Assembly (NCBI GenBank): GCA_020638065.1
Contig: JACKJG010000002.1
Span: forward strand, 62,001-126,000
DNA: 64,000 nucleotides
Reading direction: 5' to 3'
Origin: Hyphomicrobiaceae bacterium
GTDB taxonomy: Bacteria > Pseudomonadota > Alphaproteobacteria > Rhizobiales > Devosiaceae
In this document: one piece after another, positions 41,923 to 50,504 of the stretch
Numbering within the stretch: position 1 is the first letter of the stretch
How the letters are laid out: every line of letters begins with the position of its first letter
Notes under the pieces: model-generated
Seen by the model: the letters and a program-made list of their open reading frames with translations, nothing else
Told to the model about the DNA's origin: nothing
Database searches by the model: none
Translations under genes and position numbers: made by a program

Positions 41923-42847
41923 TGGTGAGCACCTGACCCTTCAAGCTGCCGCTGCCGCGCAGGAACTCGTCCGCGCTCATGGGGCCCTTGCCCGCACGCT
42001 GCAGACGCAAGACCCGGATCGCACCCTCAGCGCAGGCAATGGTCAGTTCATCGTCAAGAATCCTGCCGGGAATGCCTTCCCCTGACGCCACCTCGCTTTG
42101 GAGAATCTTGACCCGCTGCACGTCTCCGCCAATCTCCATCTCGCACCAGGCGCCGGGAAAAGGCGACAGGCCCCGAATGTGATTGTGAACTGCGGTCGCG
42201 GGTTGCGCAAAGGGAATGCGCGTCTCAGCTTTGTCGATCTTTTTAGCGTAGTTCGCGCCCTCATCGGGCTGGGGCGTGAAAGTCAGGCTCTCTCTCTCGA
42301 GTGCAGACAAGGCACGCACCATCAGATCGGCACCGAGAATGGCCATCCTGTCGTGCAGTTCGCCCGCATTCATCTCCGGCGTGATGGTGATGGGTTCGCT
42401 GAGGGCGACCGGGCCGGTATCGAGCCCTTCGTCCATCTGCATCACCATGACCGCCGTTTCCCTGTCACCGGCCATGATGGCGCGTTGAATGGGCGCCGCA
42501 CCACGCCAGCGCGGCAATCTGGAGCCGTGCAGGTTCAGACATCCATACTTCGGTGCATCGAGAATGGTTTTGGGCAACAACAATCCATAGGCCACGACGA
42601 TCGCAACATCGGCATCATGCTCGGCAAACGCCGTGACGTCGTCAGGATCCTTGAAGTTTCGGGGGGTAAAAACGGGAAGGCCGAGTTCGTCGGCGGCGCG
42701 ATTGACCGCACCCTTCTGTTCCTTGTGTCCACGTCCCGCGGGCCGCGGCGGCTGAGAATAGACCGCAACCACGTCGTGCCCGTGCGCCACGATTTCACGC
42801 AGCGTCGGCACCCCGATTTCAGGCGTGCCCATGAAAATGACGCGCAT
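41915..42847 (-). CDS. fmt: Methionyl-tRNA formyltransferase
   Basis: This 310-aa enzyme formylates initiator Met-tRNA using 10-formyl-THF. RVIFMGTPEIGVPTL at the start, the LNLHGSRLPRWRGAAPIQRA active region (catalytic Asn/His/Asp), then the C-terminal tRNA-binding OB-like domain (HNHIRGLSPFPGAW). The length is normal. It is middle gene of def-fmt-truA, with def 13 bp upstream. Confidence 0.97.
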   Translation of the reverse strand: MRVIFMGTPEIGVPTLREIVAHGHDVVAVYSQPPRPAGRGHKEQKGAVNRAADELGLPVFTPRNFKDPDDVTAFAEHDADVAIVVAYGLLLPKTILDAPKYGCLNLHGSRLPRWRGAAPIQRAIMAGDRETAVMVMQMDEGLDTGPVALSEPITITPEMNAGELHDRMAILGADLMVRALSALERESLTFTPQPDEGANYAKKIDKAETRIPFAQPATAVHNHIRGLSPFPGAWCEMEIGGDVQRVKILQSEVASGEGIPGRILDDELTIACAEGAIRVLRLQRAGKGPMSADEFLRGSGSLKGQVLTNG

Positions 42848-42860
42848 GGACCTATTCCGA

Positions 42861-43436
42861 TCAGCCAGCGCGGCGCGCCAGTTTCTGGAACCGCTTGTTG
42901 ATGCGGTCGCGTTTCAGCCGCGACAGATAATCGATGAAGAGCTTGCCGTTCAGATGATCGACTTCGTGTTGAATCACGACCGCCAAGAGGCCGCCCGCCT
43001 CGCGTTCGGTCTCTTTCCCTTCAAGGTCGGTGTAGCGAACGCGCACGAAGGCCGGGCGCTCGACATCTTCATAATATTCGGGAATGGAGAGGCACCCTTC
43101 TTCGTGAACCTTGGTTTCTTCGGAAAACCAGGTGATTTCGGGGTTGATCATGGCAATGGGTTCGCGCACCGGCTCGGGTTCCGGCCGATCGGCGACCTGG
43201 CCGTGAATTTCCTCGTCTTCCGCTTCTTCCCGGGCGGCACGCTCGGCGGCATCGACGACGATGACGCGGTTCATCACCCCGATCTGCGGCGCCGCGAGCC
43301 CAATGCCCGGCGCATCGTACATGGTGTCAAACATGTCCTTGACCTGTTTGACGATTTCGGGCGTCACGGATTCAACCGGCGGCACGATTGTACGCAAGCG
43401 TTCGTCGGGGATTATGACAATGGGACGCAGGGACAT
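42861..43436 (-). CDS. def: Peptide deformylase
   Basis: This 191-aa iron-dependent hydrolase removes the N-formyl group from new proteins. All three motifs are present: GIGLAAPQIG, EGCLSIP and QHEVDHLNG. An acidic insertion of about 25 residues (around AAREEAEDEEIHGQVADR) separates motif 1 from the beta sheet and is longer than in E. coli Def. First gene of the def-fmt-truA operon. Confidence 0.97.
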   Translation of the reverse strand: MSLRPIVIIPDERLRTIVPPVESVTPEIVKQVKDMFDTMYDAPGIGLAAPQIGVMNRVIVVDAAERAAREEAEDEEIHGQVADRPEPEPVREPIAMINPEITWFSEETKVHEEGCLSIPEYYEDVERPAFVRVRYTDLEGKETEREAGGLLAVVIQHEVDHLNGKLFIDYLSRLKRDRINKRFQKLARRAG

Positions 43437-43563
43437 TGGTCCGCCTCGTTTGACCTCGTTTCGGCTTGGATATGGGCGTTTTGGCCGGAACGGTCAAGCC
43501 GGGATGCACGACGGCCACCTTCAAAAGAGGCGGAAATCAAGGCGAATCGGATAAGGTTGACGC

Positions 43564-44964
43564 ATGAGCGACGTGCTTTTTTCCATCGGGGATTATCCCG
43601 TAACCGGGTTCGATTTGCTGCTTGGCGTTTCCGGGTTGATCGCGTTCGGGCTTCTGGTGTTGATCGTTCTGGTGCTGCACGGCAATTCGCGTCGGTTGGC
43701 CGAAGCGGCAGAAACAGCACGCGCGCAGATCAAGGCCAGTTTGGACCAGCAGATCTCGGAGCGCGACGGACGTATCCGCGATCTTGATGACAGTCTCGAG
43801 CATCAGCGGCGCCTGAATGCCGACCTCAAGGCAGATGCGGCGCGGCTGACAGCAATGATGCAGGAACGTGACCGGCAGAACGCGGAAAACCTCAAGCGTT
43901 TCGAGCAGGCCCGCACGCAGATGACCGACGAGTTCAAGCTGATCGCGGCAGACGTCTTGAAGAGCCATGGCGAGACCTTTTCGAAACAGAACCGCGAACA
44001 GGTCGATACGCTTCTCAGGCCCCTGCGCGAGAAGATCACCGAGTTCCAGAAAGAGGCCGTGGAGGGTCGCACGCAGCTTTCCGAGCATTTGCGGCGGTTG
44101 GCTGAAGACAGCACCAACATGCGCACCGAGGCGCAGAACCTGACGCGGGCGCTCAAGGGCGATACGCAGATGCAGGGCGCCTGGGGGGAAATGATCCTCT
44201 CTTCGGTGCTCGAGCGATCAGGCCTGATCGAAGGCGAGCATTACGACGTTCAGCAAAGCTATTCGGGCGAAGGCGGCCGGCTGCGCACCGACGTTGAAAT
44301 CCACCTGCCCAACGACAAGGGCAAGATGATCGTCGATTCGAAGGTCAGCCTGACCGCGTTCGAGGCCTGGTCGAACAGCGAGGACCATCAGGAGCGCGAT
44401 GAATATCTGCGCTCGCATGTGCTGTCGTTGCGCAACCACATCAAGATCCTTGCCGGCAAGGAATATCATCGTCATGCAGGGTCGGAACTGGATTTCGTCA
44501 TCATGTTCGTGCCCATGGAAAGCGCGATCTCGGCGGCCCTGCGCGCCGACCCGGCTCTGGTCGACTATGCCTTTTCTCAGAACGTGTCGCTGGCCACGCC
44601 GACCACGCTTCTGACGATGCTACGTACCGTCTCAAACATCTGGGATATCGACAAGCGCAACCGAAATGCCGAGGAAATCGCCAATCGGGCGGGCAAGCTT
44701 TACGACAAGTTCGCCGGTTTTCTGGGAACGATGGACAAGCTCGGCAACAGCCTTGGCGCGGCACAACGGAGCTTTGACGAGGCCAAAGGCCAGCTCAATC
44801 AGGGCAGCGGCAATCTGGTGCGGCAGGTACAAATGCTGCAGGACCTCGGCGCACGGGCGGCCAAGCAAATCCCTTCGGGCTGGGATTCCGATGATGATGT
44901 GGATGCAAAGCCAGATGCCGACGTGTTGCCGCTTCTCAAACGCGACGGTACCGACGACGAATAG
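43564..44964 (+). CDS. rmuC: DNA recombination protein RmuC
   Basis: This 466-aa protein has one N-terminal membrane helix (LLLGVSGLIAFGLLVLIVLV), a long coiled coil (about residues 40-150), and the RmuC endonuclease-like domain with GAWGEMILSSVLERSGLIEG and VDSKVSLTAFEAWS. RmuC limits sequence inversions and has been linked to phage and plasmid defence in some bacteria. ATG at 43564 follows GGATAAG. It is divergent from def. Confidence 0.95.
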   Translation: MSDVLFSIGDYPVTGFDLLLGVSGLIAFGLLVLIVLVLHGNSRRLAEAAETARAQIKASLDQQISERDGRIRDLDDSLEHQRRLNADLKADAARLTAMMQERDRQNAENLKRFEQARTQMTDEFKLIAADVLKSHGETFSKQNREQVDTLLRPLREKITEFQKEAVEGRTQLSEHLRRLAEDSTNMRTEAQNLTRALKGDTQMQGAWGEMILSSVLERSGLIEGEHYDVQQSYSGEGGRLRTDVEIHLPNDKGKMIVDSKVSLTAFEAWSNSEDHQERDEYLRSHVLSLRNHIKILAGKEYHRHAGSELDFVIMFVPMESAISAALRADPALVDYAFSQNVSLATPTTLLTMLRTVSNIWDIDKRNRNAEEIANRAGKLYDKFAGFLGTMDKLGNSLGAAQRSFDEAKGQLNQGSGNLVRQVQMLQDLGARAAKQIPSGWDSDDDVDAKPDADVLPLLKRDGTDDE

Positions 44965-44973
44965 CGGGCCTGA

Positions 44974-45369
44974 TCAGAACGGATCGAAGCAATCGTAGTT
45001 GCGCTGCCGGTAAATGAGGTCATTGCGGAGCTCGAACGCGCAGGCAAAGCGGGCGCGCATGACATCGCCTTTTTGCAGCCTTGCGACATCCATGGCGAGG
45101 GTCCCGGTCCAGATCACTTCGGCAATCGCCCTTTGTCCATCCAGCACCAGATTTTCGATGACATAGGTCTGTGCACTGGTAACCAGCTTTCCGCGTTCCG
45201 CACCCTCAAGAATGGCGGCCAAATCGCGGACGGCGCCCTTGGGGGAGAGCGCATTGGGAAATTCGGTCTGTTCGATCCCTGGATGAAAGAAGGTGGCGAG
45301 TTCGTCGCCGGTTTTCATGTCAGCGAGCGCGGCGAAATAGCGCCGGAGGAATTGTTCCGCATCAGACAT
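44974..45369 (-). CDS. NTF2-like (SnoaL-like) small domain protein
   Basis: This 131-aa single-domain protein begins MSDAEQFLRRYFAALADM and has the NTF2-like cone-fold pattern (ATFFHPGIEQTEFPN, RQRNYDCFDPF end). Such proteins include isomerases and small-molecule binding proteins; no substrate can be named. It lies 13 bp downstream of recR on the same strand and 9 bp from the end of rmuC. Confidence 0.82.
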   Translation of the reverse strand: MSDAEQFLRRYFAALADMKTGDELATFFHPGIEQTEFPNALSPKGAVRDLAAILEGAERGKLVTSAQTYVIENLVLDGQRAIAEVIWTGTLAMDVARLQKGDVMRARFACAFELRNDLIYRQRNYDCFDPF

Positions 45370-45382
45370 TGGATTCCCTTGA

Positions 45383-45985
45383 TCAGAGTGACGTGCGGGC
45401 CTTCATGGCCTGGGCAAGCGTGCCTTCGTCGAGATAATCGAGTTCGCCACCAACCGGCACGCCGTGAGCAAGGCGGGTGATCTTGATGCCGGAATGTTCG
45501 AGCCGGTCGGTAATGTAATGGGCCGTCGTCTGGCCCTCGACCGTGGCATTGACCGCCAGAACAATCTCGGAGAATTGCGGGGCGCGGGCGATCAGCTTGT
45601 CGATGGAGAGATCGTCGGGGCCGATGCCGTCGAGCGGCGAGAGCACTCCGCCAAGAACATGATAGCGGACCGGGCCGATGCCGGCGCGTTCGAGCGCCCA
45701 GAGGTCAGCCACATCCTCGACCACGATGAGCATGGAATTGTCCTTGCGGCGTGGATCGGTGCAGATCGAACATGGCGACCTGGTGTCGACATTGCCGCAC
45801 TCGGCGCAAACGGTGACGGCATCAACCGCGCGCTGCATGGCGGCGGAAAGCGGCACCATCAGGCTTTCCTTTTTCTTGATCAGGTGCAGCACAGCGCGGC
45901 GGGCCGAACGCGGACCGAGCCCTGGCAGCCGCGCCAGAAGCTGGATCAATTGTTCGATTTCGGTTCCCGCGATTCGCTCATTCAT
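45383..45985 (-). CDS. recR: Recombination protein RecR
   Basis: This 200-aa protein of the RecFOR pathway loads RecA at gaps. It has an N-terminal HhH (LPGLGPRSARRAVLHL), the zinc site with CAECGNVDTRSPCSIC, then a Toprim domain (LIVVEDVADLWALERAG) and C-terminal Walker-B-like part. Length is normal. Together with ybaB and dnaX on the same strand it forms the conserved dnaX-ybaB-recR arrangement, here interrupted by a plus-strand GNAT gene. Confidence 0.96.
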   Translation of the reverse strand: MNERIAGTEIEQLIQLLARLPGLGPRSARRAVLHLIKKKESLMVPLSAAMQRAVDAVTVCAECGNVDTRSPCSICTDPRRKDNSMLIVVEDVADLWALERAGIGPVRYHVLGGVLSPLDGIGPDDLSIDKLIARAPQFSEIVLAVNATVEGQTTAHYITDRLEHSGIKITRLAHGVPVGGELDYLDEGTLAQAMKARTSL

Positions 45986-46056
45986 GGCATAAGCATTAGG
46001 GTCAAAGCGCGTTCAAGGCCAGACAGACACATTACGGGCAGAGTGGGAATGTACAT

Positions 46057-46560
46057 ATGAATGATGTCAGCGTGCGGGTAGCGACAGAAGCCGACCGCCA
46101 GCAGCTCGAGCAATTGATCGCCGATTGCTACGAGGAAATCTATCCGAACTGGTATGGCGACGAGATGATCTATTCATCCTTGACCCATGTTCTGCGGCTG
46201 GACCCTCTGCTTTTGCAGGACGGCCATTACTTTGCGGCGCAAGTGGACGGAGAGCTGGCCGGATGTGGCGGCTGGGGCCGGGCGGCAAACGGTCCCAACG
46301 CGGACAACGGTTCTCTCGGCCATTTGCGGCATTTCGCGACCCATCCGAATTTCATGCGGCGCGGCGTCGGTGCCGTGATTTTGGAAAAGTGCGTGGCGGC
46401 GGCGAAAGCAGACGGCATCAGCGCGCTTCACTGTTTTTCAAGCGTTGCCAGCGAAAGATTTTATCTCAACCACGGCTTCACCAAGGTTCAGGATGTGAGC
46501 GTGATGCTGGGCGGGGACGAGCCCTTCCCCGCCATCCTGATGGAACGCAAGCTGGGCTAG
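46057..46560 (+). CDS. GNAT family N-acetyltransferase
   Basis: This 167-aa protein has the GNAT core with acetyl-CoA loop FMRRGVGAVILEKCVAAAK and a preceding GGWGRAANGP strand. The substrate is unknown. It is inserted between recR and ybaB on the opposite strand; its last 4 bases overlap the ybaB stop. Confidence 0.9.
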   Translation: MNDVSVRVATEADRQQLEQLIADCYEEIYPNWYGDEMIYSSLTHVLRLDPLLLQDGHYFAAQVDGELAGCGGWGRAANGPNADNGSLGHLRHFATHPNFMRRGVGAVILEKCVAAAKADGISALHCFSSVASERFYLNHGFTKVQDVSVMLGGDEPFPAILMERKLG

Positions 46561-46880
46561 AACGGCAACTTCATGCCCGGCGGGATGGGCAGGCCGGCAG
46601 TCAGGTCTTTCATCCTGTCCTGCATCATCGCTTCGGCCTTCTGCTTGGCATCATTGTGGGCAGCAACGATCAGGTCTTCGAGGATGTCGGCTTCCTCTTG
46701 CTTGAGCAGCGAGGGATCAATATCGATTCCGCGCATTTCGCCCTTGCCGCTTAAAGTGACGCGCACCAGTCCTCCGCCCGAGACGCCTTCCACCGTTTGG
46801 GCCTCAACCTCGGCCTGCATCTGCTGCATTTTTTCCTGCATGTCCTGCAGTTTGCCCATCATGCCCATGATATCGCGCAT
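46557..46880 (-). CDS. ybaB: YbaB/EbfC nucleoid-associated protein
   Basis: This 107-aa DNA-binding dimer protein begins MRDIMGMMGKLQDMQEKMQQ and has the VRVTLSGKGEMRGIDIDPSL core. Such proteins bind DNA and may influence recombination and chromosome structure. It follows dnaX by 3 bases, so the two are cotranscribed. Confidence 0.95.
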   Translation of the reverse strand: MRDIMGMMGKLQDMQEKMQQMQAEVEAQTVEGVSGGGLVRVTLSGKGEMRGIDIDPSLLKQEEADILEDLIVAAHNDAKQKAEAMMQDRMKDLTAGLPIPPGMKLPF

Positions 46881-46883
46881 GGC

Positions 46884-48623
46884 TTAATCCTCTTCTTGCT
46901 CATCCGCTTCGGGAAGCGGGTCGATGGCCGGGTTTTGCCCGAGCCGCCGGACATTGACAATCTTTGCGTTTGGAAATGTGTCGAGCACGGCCCGGACGAG
47001 CGGATCCTGACCGGCCCGTTCCTCGGCAGCCTTGCGCTCGGCCTGCGATTGCTCGCGCAGGGTCGGTGCCTCGACCAGATTGTTGGTGACCGAGATGATC
47101 CAGTTGCGGCCGGTCCAGTCCTTGAGACGCGAAATCAGCGTCTGAACGATGCCGCGGTCGGCTCCCTCGACCAGTCCGATTTCCATCCGGCCCGGTTCGA
47201 ACGAGACCAGGCGGATCGATGCCTCAAGCGCATCTTTTACGATCAGATCACGTTTGGCGGAGGCCAGAACGACGAGTTCGGCAAAGGACCGCGGATCGGC
47301 GCCCTTTTGTGGTGCGGGCCGGGTTTCGGGCGCTGGCGGGGCAAATTCGGGCTGTGCACGCGAGACCGCCAGCGAGGGACCGGATCGTGATGTATGACCC
47401 GCAGGACCTGCCGGTGGGGGAGCGGATGGCACAACAGGCGGGGTGGCCGTGGCCTGAGATTCACCTGAGCCGATCTTTCTGATCAGTTCGTCCGGGGTTG
47501 GCAGGTCGGCGGCGTGCGCCAGCCGCACCAGCACCATTTCGGCGGCCTGGATGGCGTTGGGCGCGCGCGTCACCTCGTCGAGCCCGGATTGCAGGATCTG
47601 CCATGTTCGGGTGAGGACGCGCACGTTGAGCTTTTGCGCCATATCCGCACCCCGCGTGCGTTCCTCGGGGGTCAGGGCCGGATCGTCGGAAGCCGCGGGC
47701 ACCAGCTTCATGCGGGTCAGCGCATGGGTGAGATTGGCCAGATCTGCGATCATGGTCTCCGGGTCGGCGCCAAGGTCATATTGATCCTTGAGGTTTTCGA
47801 GCGCGTCGGCGATGCGTCCGGCCATCAGCGCCTCGAAAAGGTCCAGCATGCGGGTGCGATCAGCCAGACCCAGCATTCCGGTGACGGTTTCCGCCGTGAC
47901 CTTGCCGCCGGCATAGGCTATCGCCTGATCGAGCAGGGACAGACAATCGCGCACCGATCCCTCCCCGGCACGAACGATGAGCGACGTGGCTTCCGGTTCC
48001 GCCTCGATGCTTTCCTTTTCGAGCAATTGGCCAAGGTAGCCGGTCATCTGCTCGGCCGGAACGCGGCGCAGATCGAAGCGCTGGCAGCGGCTGAGGATCG
48101 TCACCGGAACCTTGCGGATTTCCGTCGTCGCAAAGATGAACTTCACATAGGGCGGCGGCTCTTCCAGAGTTTTGAGCAGGCCGTTGAAGGCCTGGTTGGA
48201 GAGCATGTGCACTTCGTCGATGATATAGACCTTATAAGGGGCCGAGACCGGTCCATACTTCACCGAATCGATTATTTCGCGAATGTCGTTGATGCCGGTA
48301 TTGGACGCCGCGTCCATTTCGAGCACATCGACGTGACGCCCCTCGATGATCGCCTCGCAATGTTCACCGGGTGTCGAGAGATCAAGCGTTGGACTAGCGC
48401 CGTCCTTGCCGACATAATTGAAGGCGCGGGCCAGAATACGGGCGGTCGTGGTTTTGCCGACGCCGCGCACGCCGGTCAGAATGAAGGCGTGATGAATACG
48501 GCCCGATTTGAAGGCGTTGGTCAGGGTCTGGACCATGGCCTCCTGCCCGATCAGGGCGGAGAAATCGCGCGGTCTGTATTTGCGCGCGAGCACGAGGTAG
48601 GGCGTTTGCGCCTTTTCCGCCAT
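46884..48623 (-). CDS. dnaX: DNA polymerase III subunit gamma/tau
   Basis: This 579-aa clamp-loader ATPase has Walker A GVRGVGKTTTARI, DEVHMLS, sensor 1 ATTEIRKVP and the SRC motif. Only one Cys (GEHC) remains in the region of the usual zinc knuckle, as in other Rhizobiales. The C-terminal third is Pro/Ala-rich, then a folded tau-like domain. I use the ATG at 48623 (MAEKAQTPYLVLARKYRP), where similarity begins; 48653 is an in-frame alternative. ybaB and then recR lie downstream. Confidence 0.95.
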   Translation of the reverse strand: MAEKAQTPYLVLARKYRPRDFSALIGQEAMVQTLTNAFKSGRIHHAFILTGVRGVGKTTTARILARAFNYVGKDGASPTLDLSTPGEHCEAIIEGRHVDVLEMDAASNTGINDIREIIDSVKYGPVSAPYKVYIIDEVHMLSNQAFNGLLKTLEEPPPYVKFIFATTEIRKVPVTILSRCQRFDLRRVPAEQMTGYLGQLLEKESIEAEPEATSLIVRAGEGSVRDCLSLLDQAIAYAGGKVTAETVTGMLGLADRTRMLDLFEALMAGRIADALENLKDQYDLGADPETMIADLANLTHALTRMKLVPAASDDPALTPEERTRGADMAQKLNVRVLTRTWQILQSGLDEVTRAPNAIQAAEMVLVRLAHAADLPTPDELIRKIGSGESQATATPPVVPSAPPPAGPAGHTSRSGPSLAVSRAQPEFAPPAPETRPAPQKGADPRSFAELVVLASAKRDLIVKDALEASIRLVSFEPGRMEIGLVEGADRGIVQTLISRLKDWTGRNWIISVTNNLVEAPTLREQSQAERKAAEERAGQDPLVRAVLDTFPNAKIVNVRRLGQNPAIDPLPEADEQEED

Positions 48624-48705
48624 CAGACAATGGCTCCGGCGCAGCGCTGGCAATCTGTCATGTGGTGAGAATCGGCCGACATCATCTTCTCAGCTTAGCG
48701 GCCTG

Positions 48706-48805
48706 AGCAGGAGGCTGACAACGACCCGAAGAAAAACTCGTTAGGGCTGCTTCCTTCCGGACCTGACCCGGTTGGCGAGGACTCCGTCCGCGCCAACCTC
48801 CCGGT
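48706..48805 (-). ncRNA. ffs: Signal recognition particle RNA (4.5S type)
   Basis: The minus strand contains GGTCAGGTCCGGAAGGAAGC, the invariant SRP RNA apical domain that binds Ffh. Outside it GGAGGTTGGC (48792-48801) pairs along its whole length with GTCAGCCTCC (48710-48719), closing the long hairpin, so ends are placed a few bases beyond. It lies between dnaX and trxC on the same strand. Confidence 0.95.
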
Positions 48806-48841
48806 CGCCTATGTGGCGTATCAGGTCCGAAATTGCAAGGG

Positions 48842-49300
48842 TCAGGCAGGCGTGCTGGCCGACGCCATCTGCTCTTTGGCCCAGGCGACGATCTGGCTCG
48901 ACGGCATGGCACCGGACACGCGGCCGATTTCGCGGCCGTGGTGCATCAACAGCATGGTCGGGATGCCGCGAATGCCAAGGCGCGAGGAGATGGCCTGCTC
49001 CTCGTCCGAGTTGAGCTTGACGAAGCGCATTTGCGGTTCGAGCTCGTGCGCGGCCTTTTCGAATTCGGGTCCCATGATCCGGCACGGGCCACACCAGGGC
49101 GCCCAGACGTCGACCAGAACAGGGACGTCAGATTTGTTGATCTGCTTCATGAAGGCGTTGCCATCGACGTTGGCAGGGTGGCCGTCGAACAGAGGCTCCT
49201 TGCAGGATCCGCATTTCGCGGTCTTTTCCTTGCCTTCGGTCACGCGGTTGATCTGCGCGCAGTGCGGGCAGACGATGTGTTGGGATTTGGATTCGGACAT
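48842..49300 (-). CDS. trxC: Thioredoxin 2 (TrxC type)
   Basis: This 152-aa protein has an N-terminal zinc-ribbon (CPHCAQ and CGSC, four Cys) and a thioredoxin domain with active site WCGPC, then cis-Pro GIPTMLLM. Zinc-ribbon thioredoxins act as disulfide reductants in oxidative stress. ATG at 49298-49300 follows GGCGATC. No OxyR site could be identified. Confidence 0.95.
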   Translation of the reverse strand: MSESKSQHIVCPHCAQINRVTEGKEKTAKCGSCKEPLFDGHPANVDGNAFMKQINKSDVPVLVDVWAPWCGPCRIMGPEFEKAAHELEPQMRFVKLNSDEEQAISSRLGIRGIPTMLLMHHGREIGRVSGAMPSSQIVAWAKEQMASASTPA

Positions 49301-49384
49301 GATCGCCTCGCTGGCTCGAATATATTAGCTGTTCCTAATATATCTGATCCTGCGCCGAATTCAAGGCCCGTGCTCGGCTGCGGT

Positions 49385-50218
49385 CTATTGCCCCGGCCTT
49401 CCAGCCGGATAGACGCCGAGCAGCTTGAAATGATCGGTGAAGAAATCGAGTTCCTCGAAAGCGAATTTCACGCGCTGTTCGTCGGGATGGCCCTCGATAT
49501 CGGCGTAAAACTGGGTGGCGGTGAACGAACCGTCGACCATGTAGCTTTCGAGCTTGGTCATGTTGATGCCGTTGGTGGCAAAGCCGCCCATGGCCTTGTA
49601 GAGCGCGGCGGGCACGTTGCGCACGCGGAAGACAAAGGTTGTGCGCACCGGCGCATCGCCAAGCGGGGCCAAGGCCCGCTCGCGCGACATGACCAGAAAG
49701 CGGGTCGTATTGTGGGCGGCGTCCTCGATATTCTCCTTGAGCACGTCGAGGCCATGAATTTCGGCCGCCAGTTTCGATGCAATGGCCGCGATGGACTTGT
49801 CACCCAATTCCGCGACTTCGCGGGCGGAGCCGGCGGTATCGACCGAGTTGATGGTGCGGTATTTGTTTTCGGCAATGAAGCGGCGGCATTGTCCGAGGGC
49901 GACGGACAGGGACTGGACCGCCTTGATGTCCTCAAGTTTAGCGCCGGGAACTCCCAGAAGGTTCATCCGGATCGGCTGGAAATGTTCGCCGATGATGAAA
50001 AGCCCGCTTTCGGGGAGGATGTGGTGGATGTCGGCGATGCGGCCATAAAGCGAATTTTCGACCGGCACCACCGCGTGGTCGGCCTCGCCGGACTGCACCG
50101 CGGCGATGGTTTGTTCAAAGGTGACGCAGGGCATCGGTTCATCATCGGGAAAGCAGGCCAGAGCCGCCTCGTTACTGAAGGCGCCGAATTCTCCCTGGAA
50201 CGCAATTTTCTTGGCCAT
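49385..50218 (-). CDS. pheA: Prephenate dehydratase
   Basis: This 277-aa monofunctional enzyme of phenylalanine synthesis begins MAKKIAFQGEFGAFSNEAAL. The PDT domain has VVPVENSLYGRI and the catalytic TRF motif in HNTTRFLV. The C-terminal ACT domain has RNVPAALYKAMGGFATNGIN and ESYMVDGSFTATQFY for phenylalanine feedback. No chorismate mutase domain is fused. It is divergent from the cytochrome c gene. Confidence 0.96.
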   Translation of the reverse strand: MAKKIAFQGEFGAFSNEAALACFPDDEPMPCVTFEQTIAAVQSGEADHAVVPVENSLYGRIADIHHILPESGLFIIGEHFQPIRMNLLGVPGAKLEDIKAVQSLSVALGQCRRFIAENKYRTINSVDTAGSAREVAELGDKSIAAIASKLAAEIHGLDVLKENIEDAAHNTTRFLVMSRERALAPLGDAPVRTTFVFRVRNVPAALYKAMGGFATNGINMTKLESYMVDGSFTATQFYADIEGHPDEQRVKFAFEELDFFTDHFKLLGVYPAGRPGQ

Positions 50219-50504
50219 ACTCGATACTTCCCCTGCAATTTGGTGGCTTGTTATGGTGAGGCGGCCATGAGTGTGTCAACCGGATTTGGTTGCCTTTGTT
50301 TTCCGCGCATTTCGAGTGCGGGCCGCTTGCATTTGTCAAAGTCAAAGTCTATTCCGCACCCATTGTCGCACTTGATGAATAGTCGGTTGCCGGAATGGCA
50401 GGCGGACTATACATTCCGCGCGGCTTTGTCAGGATTAGGATTCGTCTGGCTTGAGGCGGCCACACAGGTTTGTGCACTGGGGCGAAACGGCACGGAGACA
50501 CCTT

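Noticed and set aside
47514..48668. 384-codon plus-strand ORF opposite dnaX
   Set aside because: Shadow; dnaX motifs are on the other strand.
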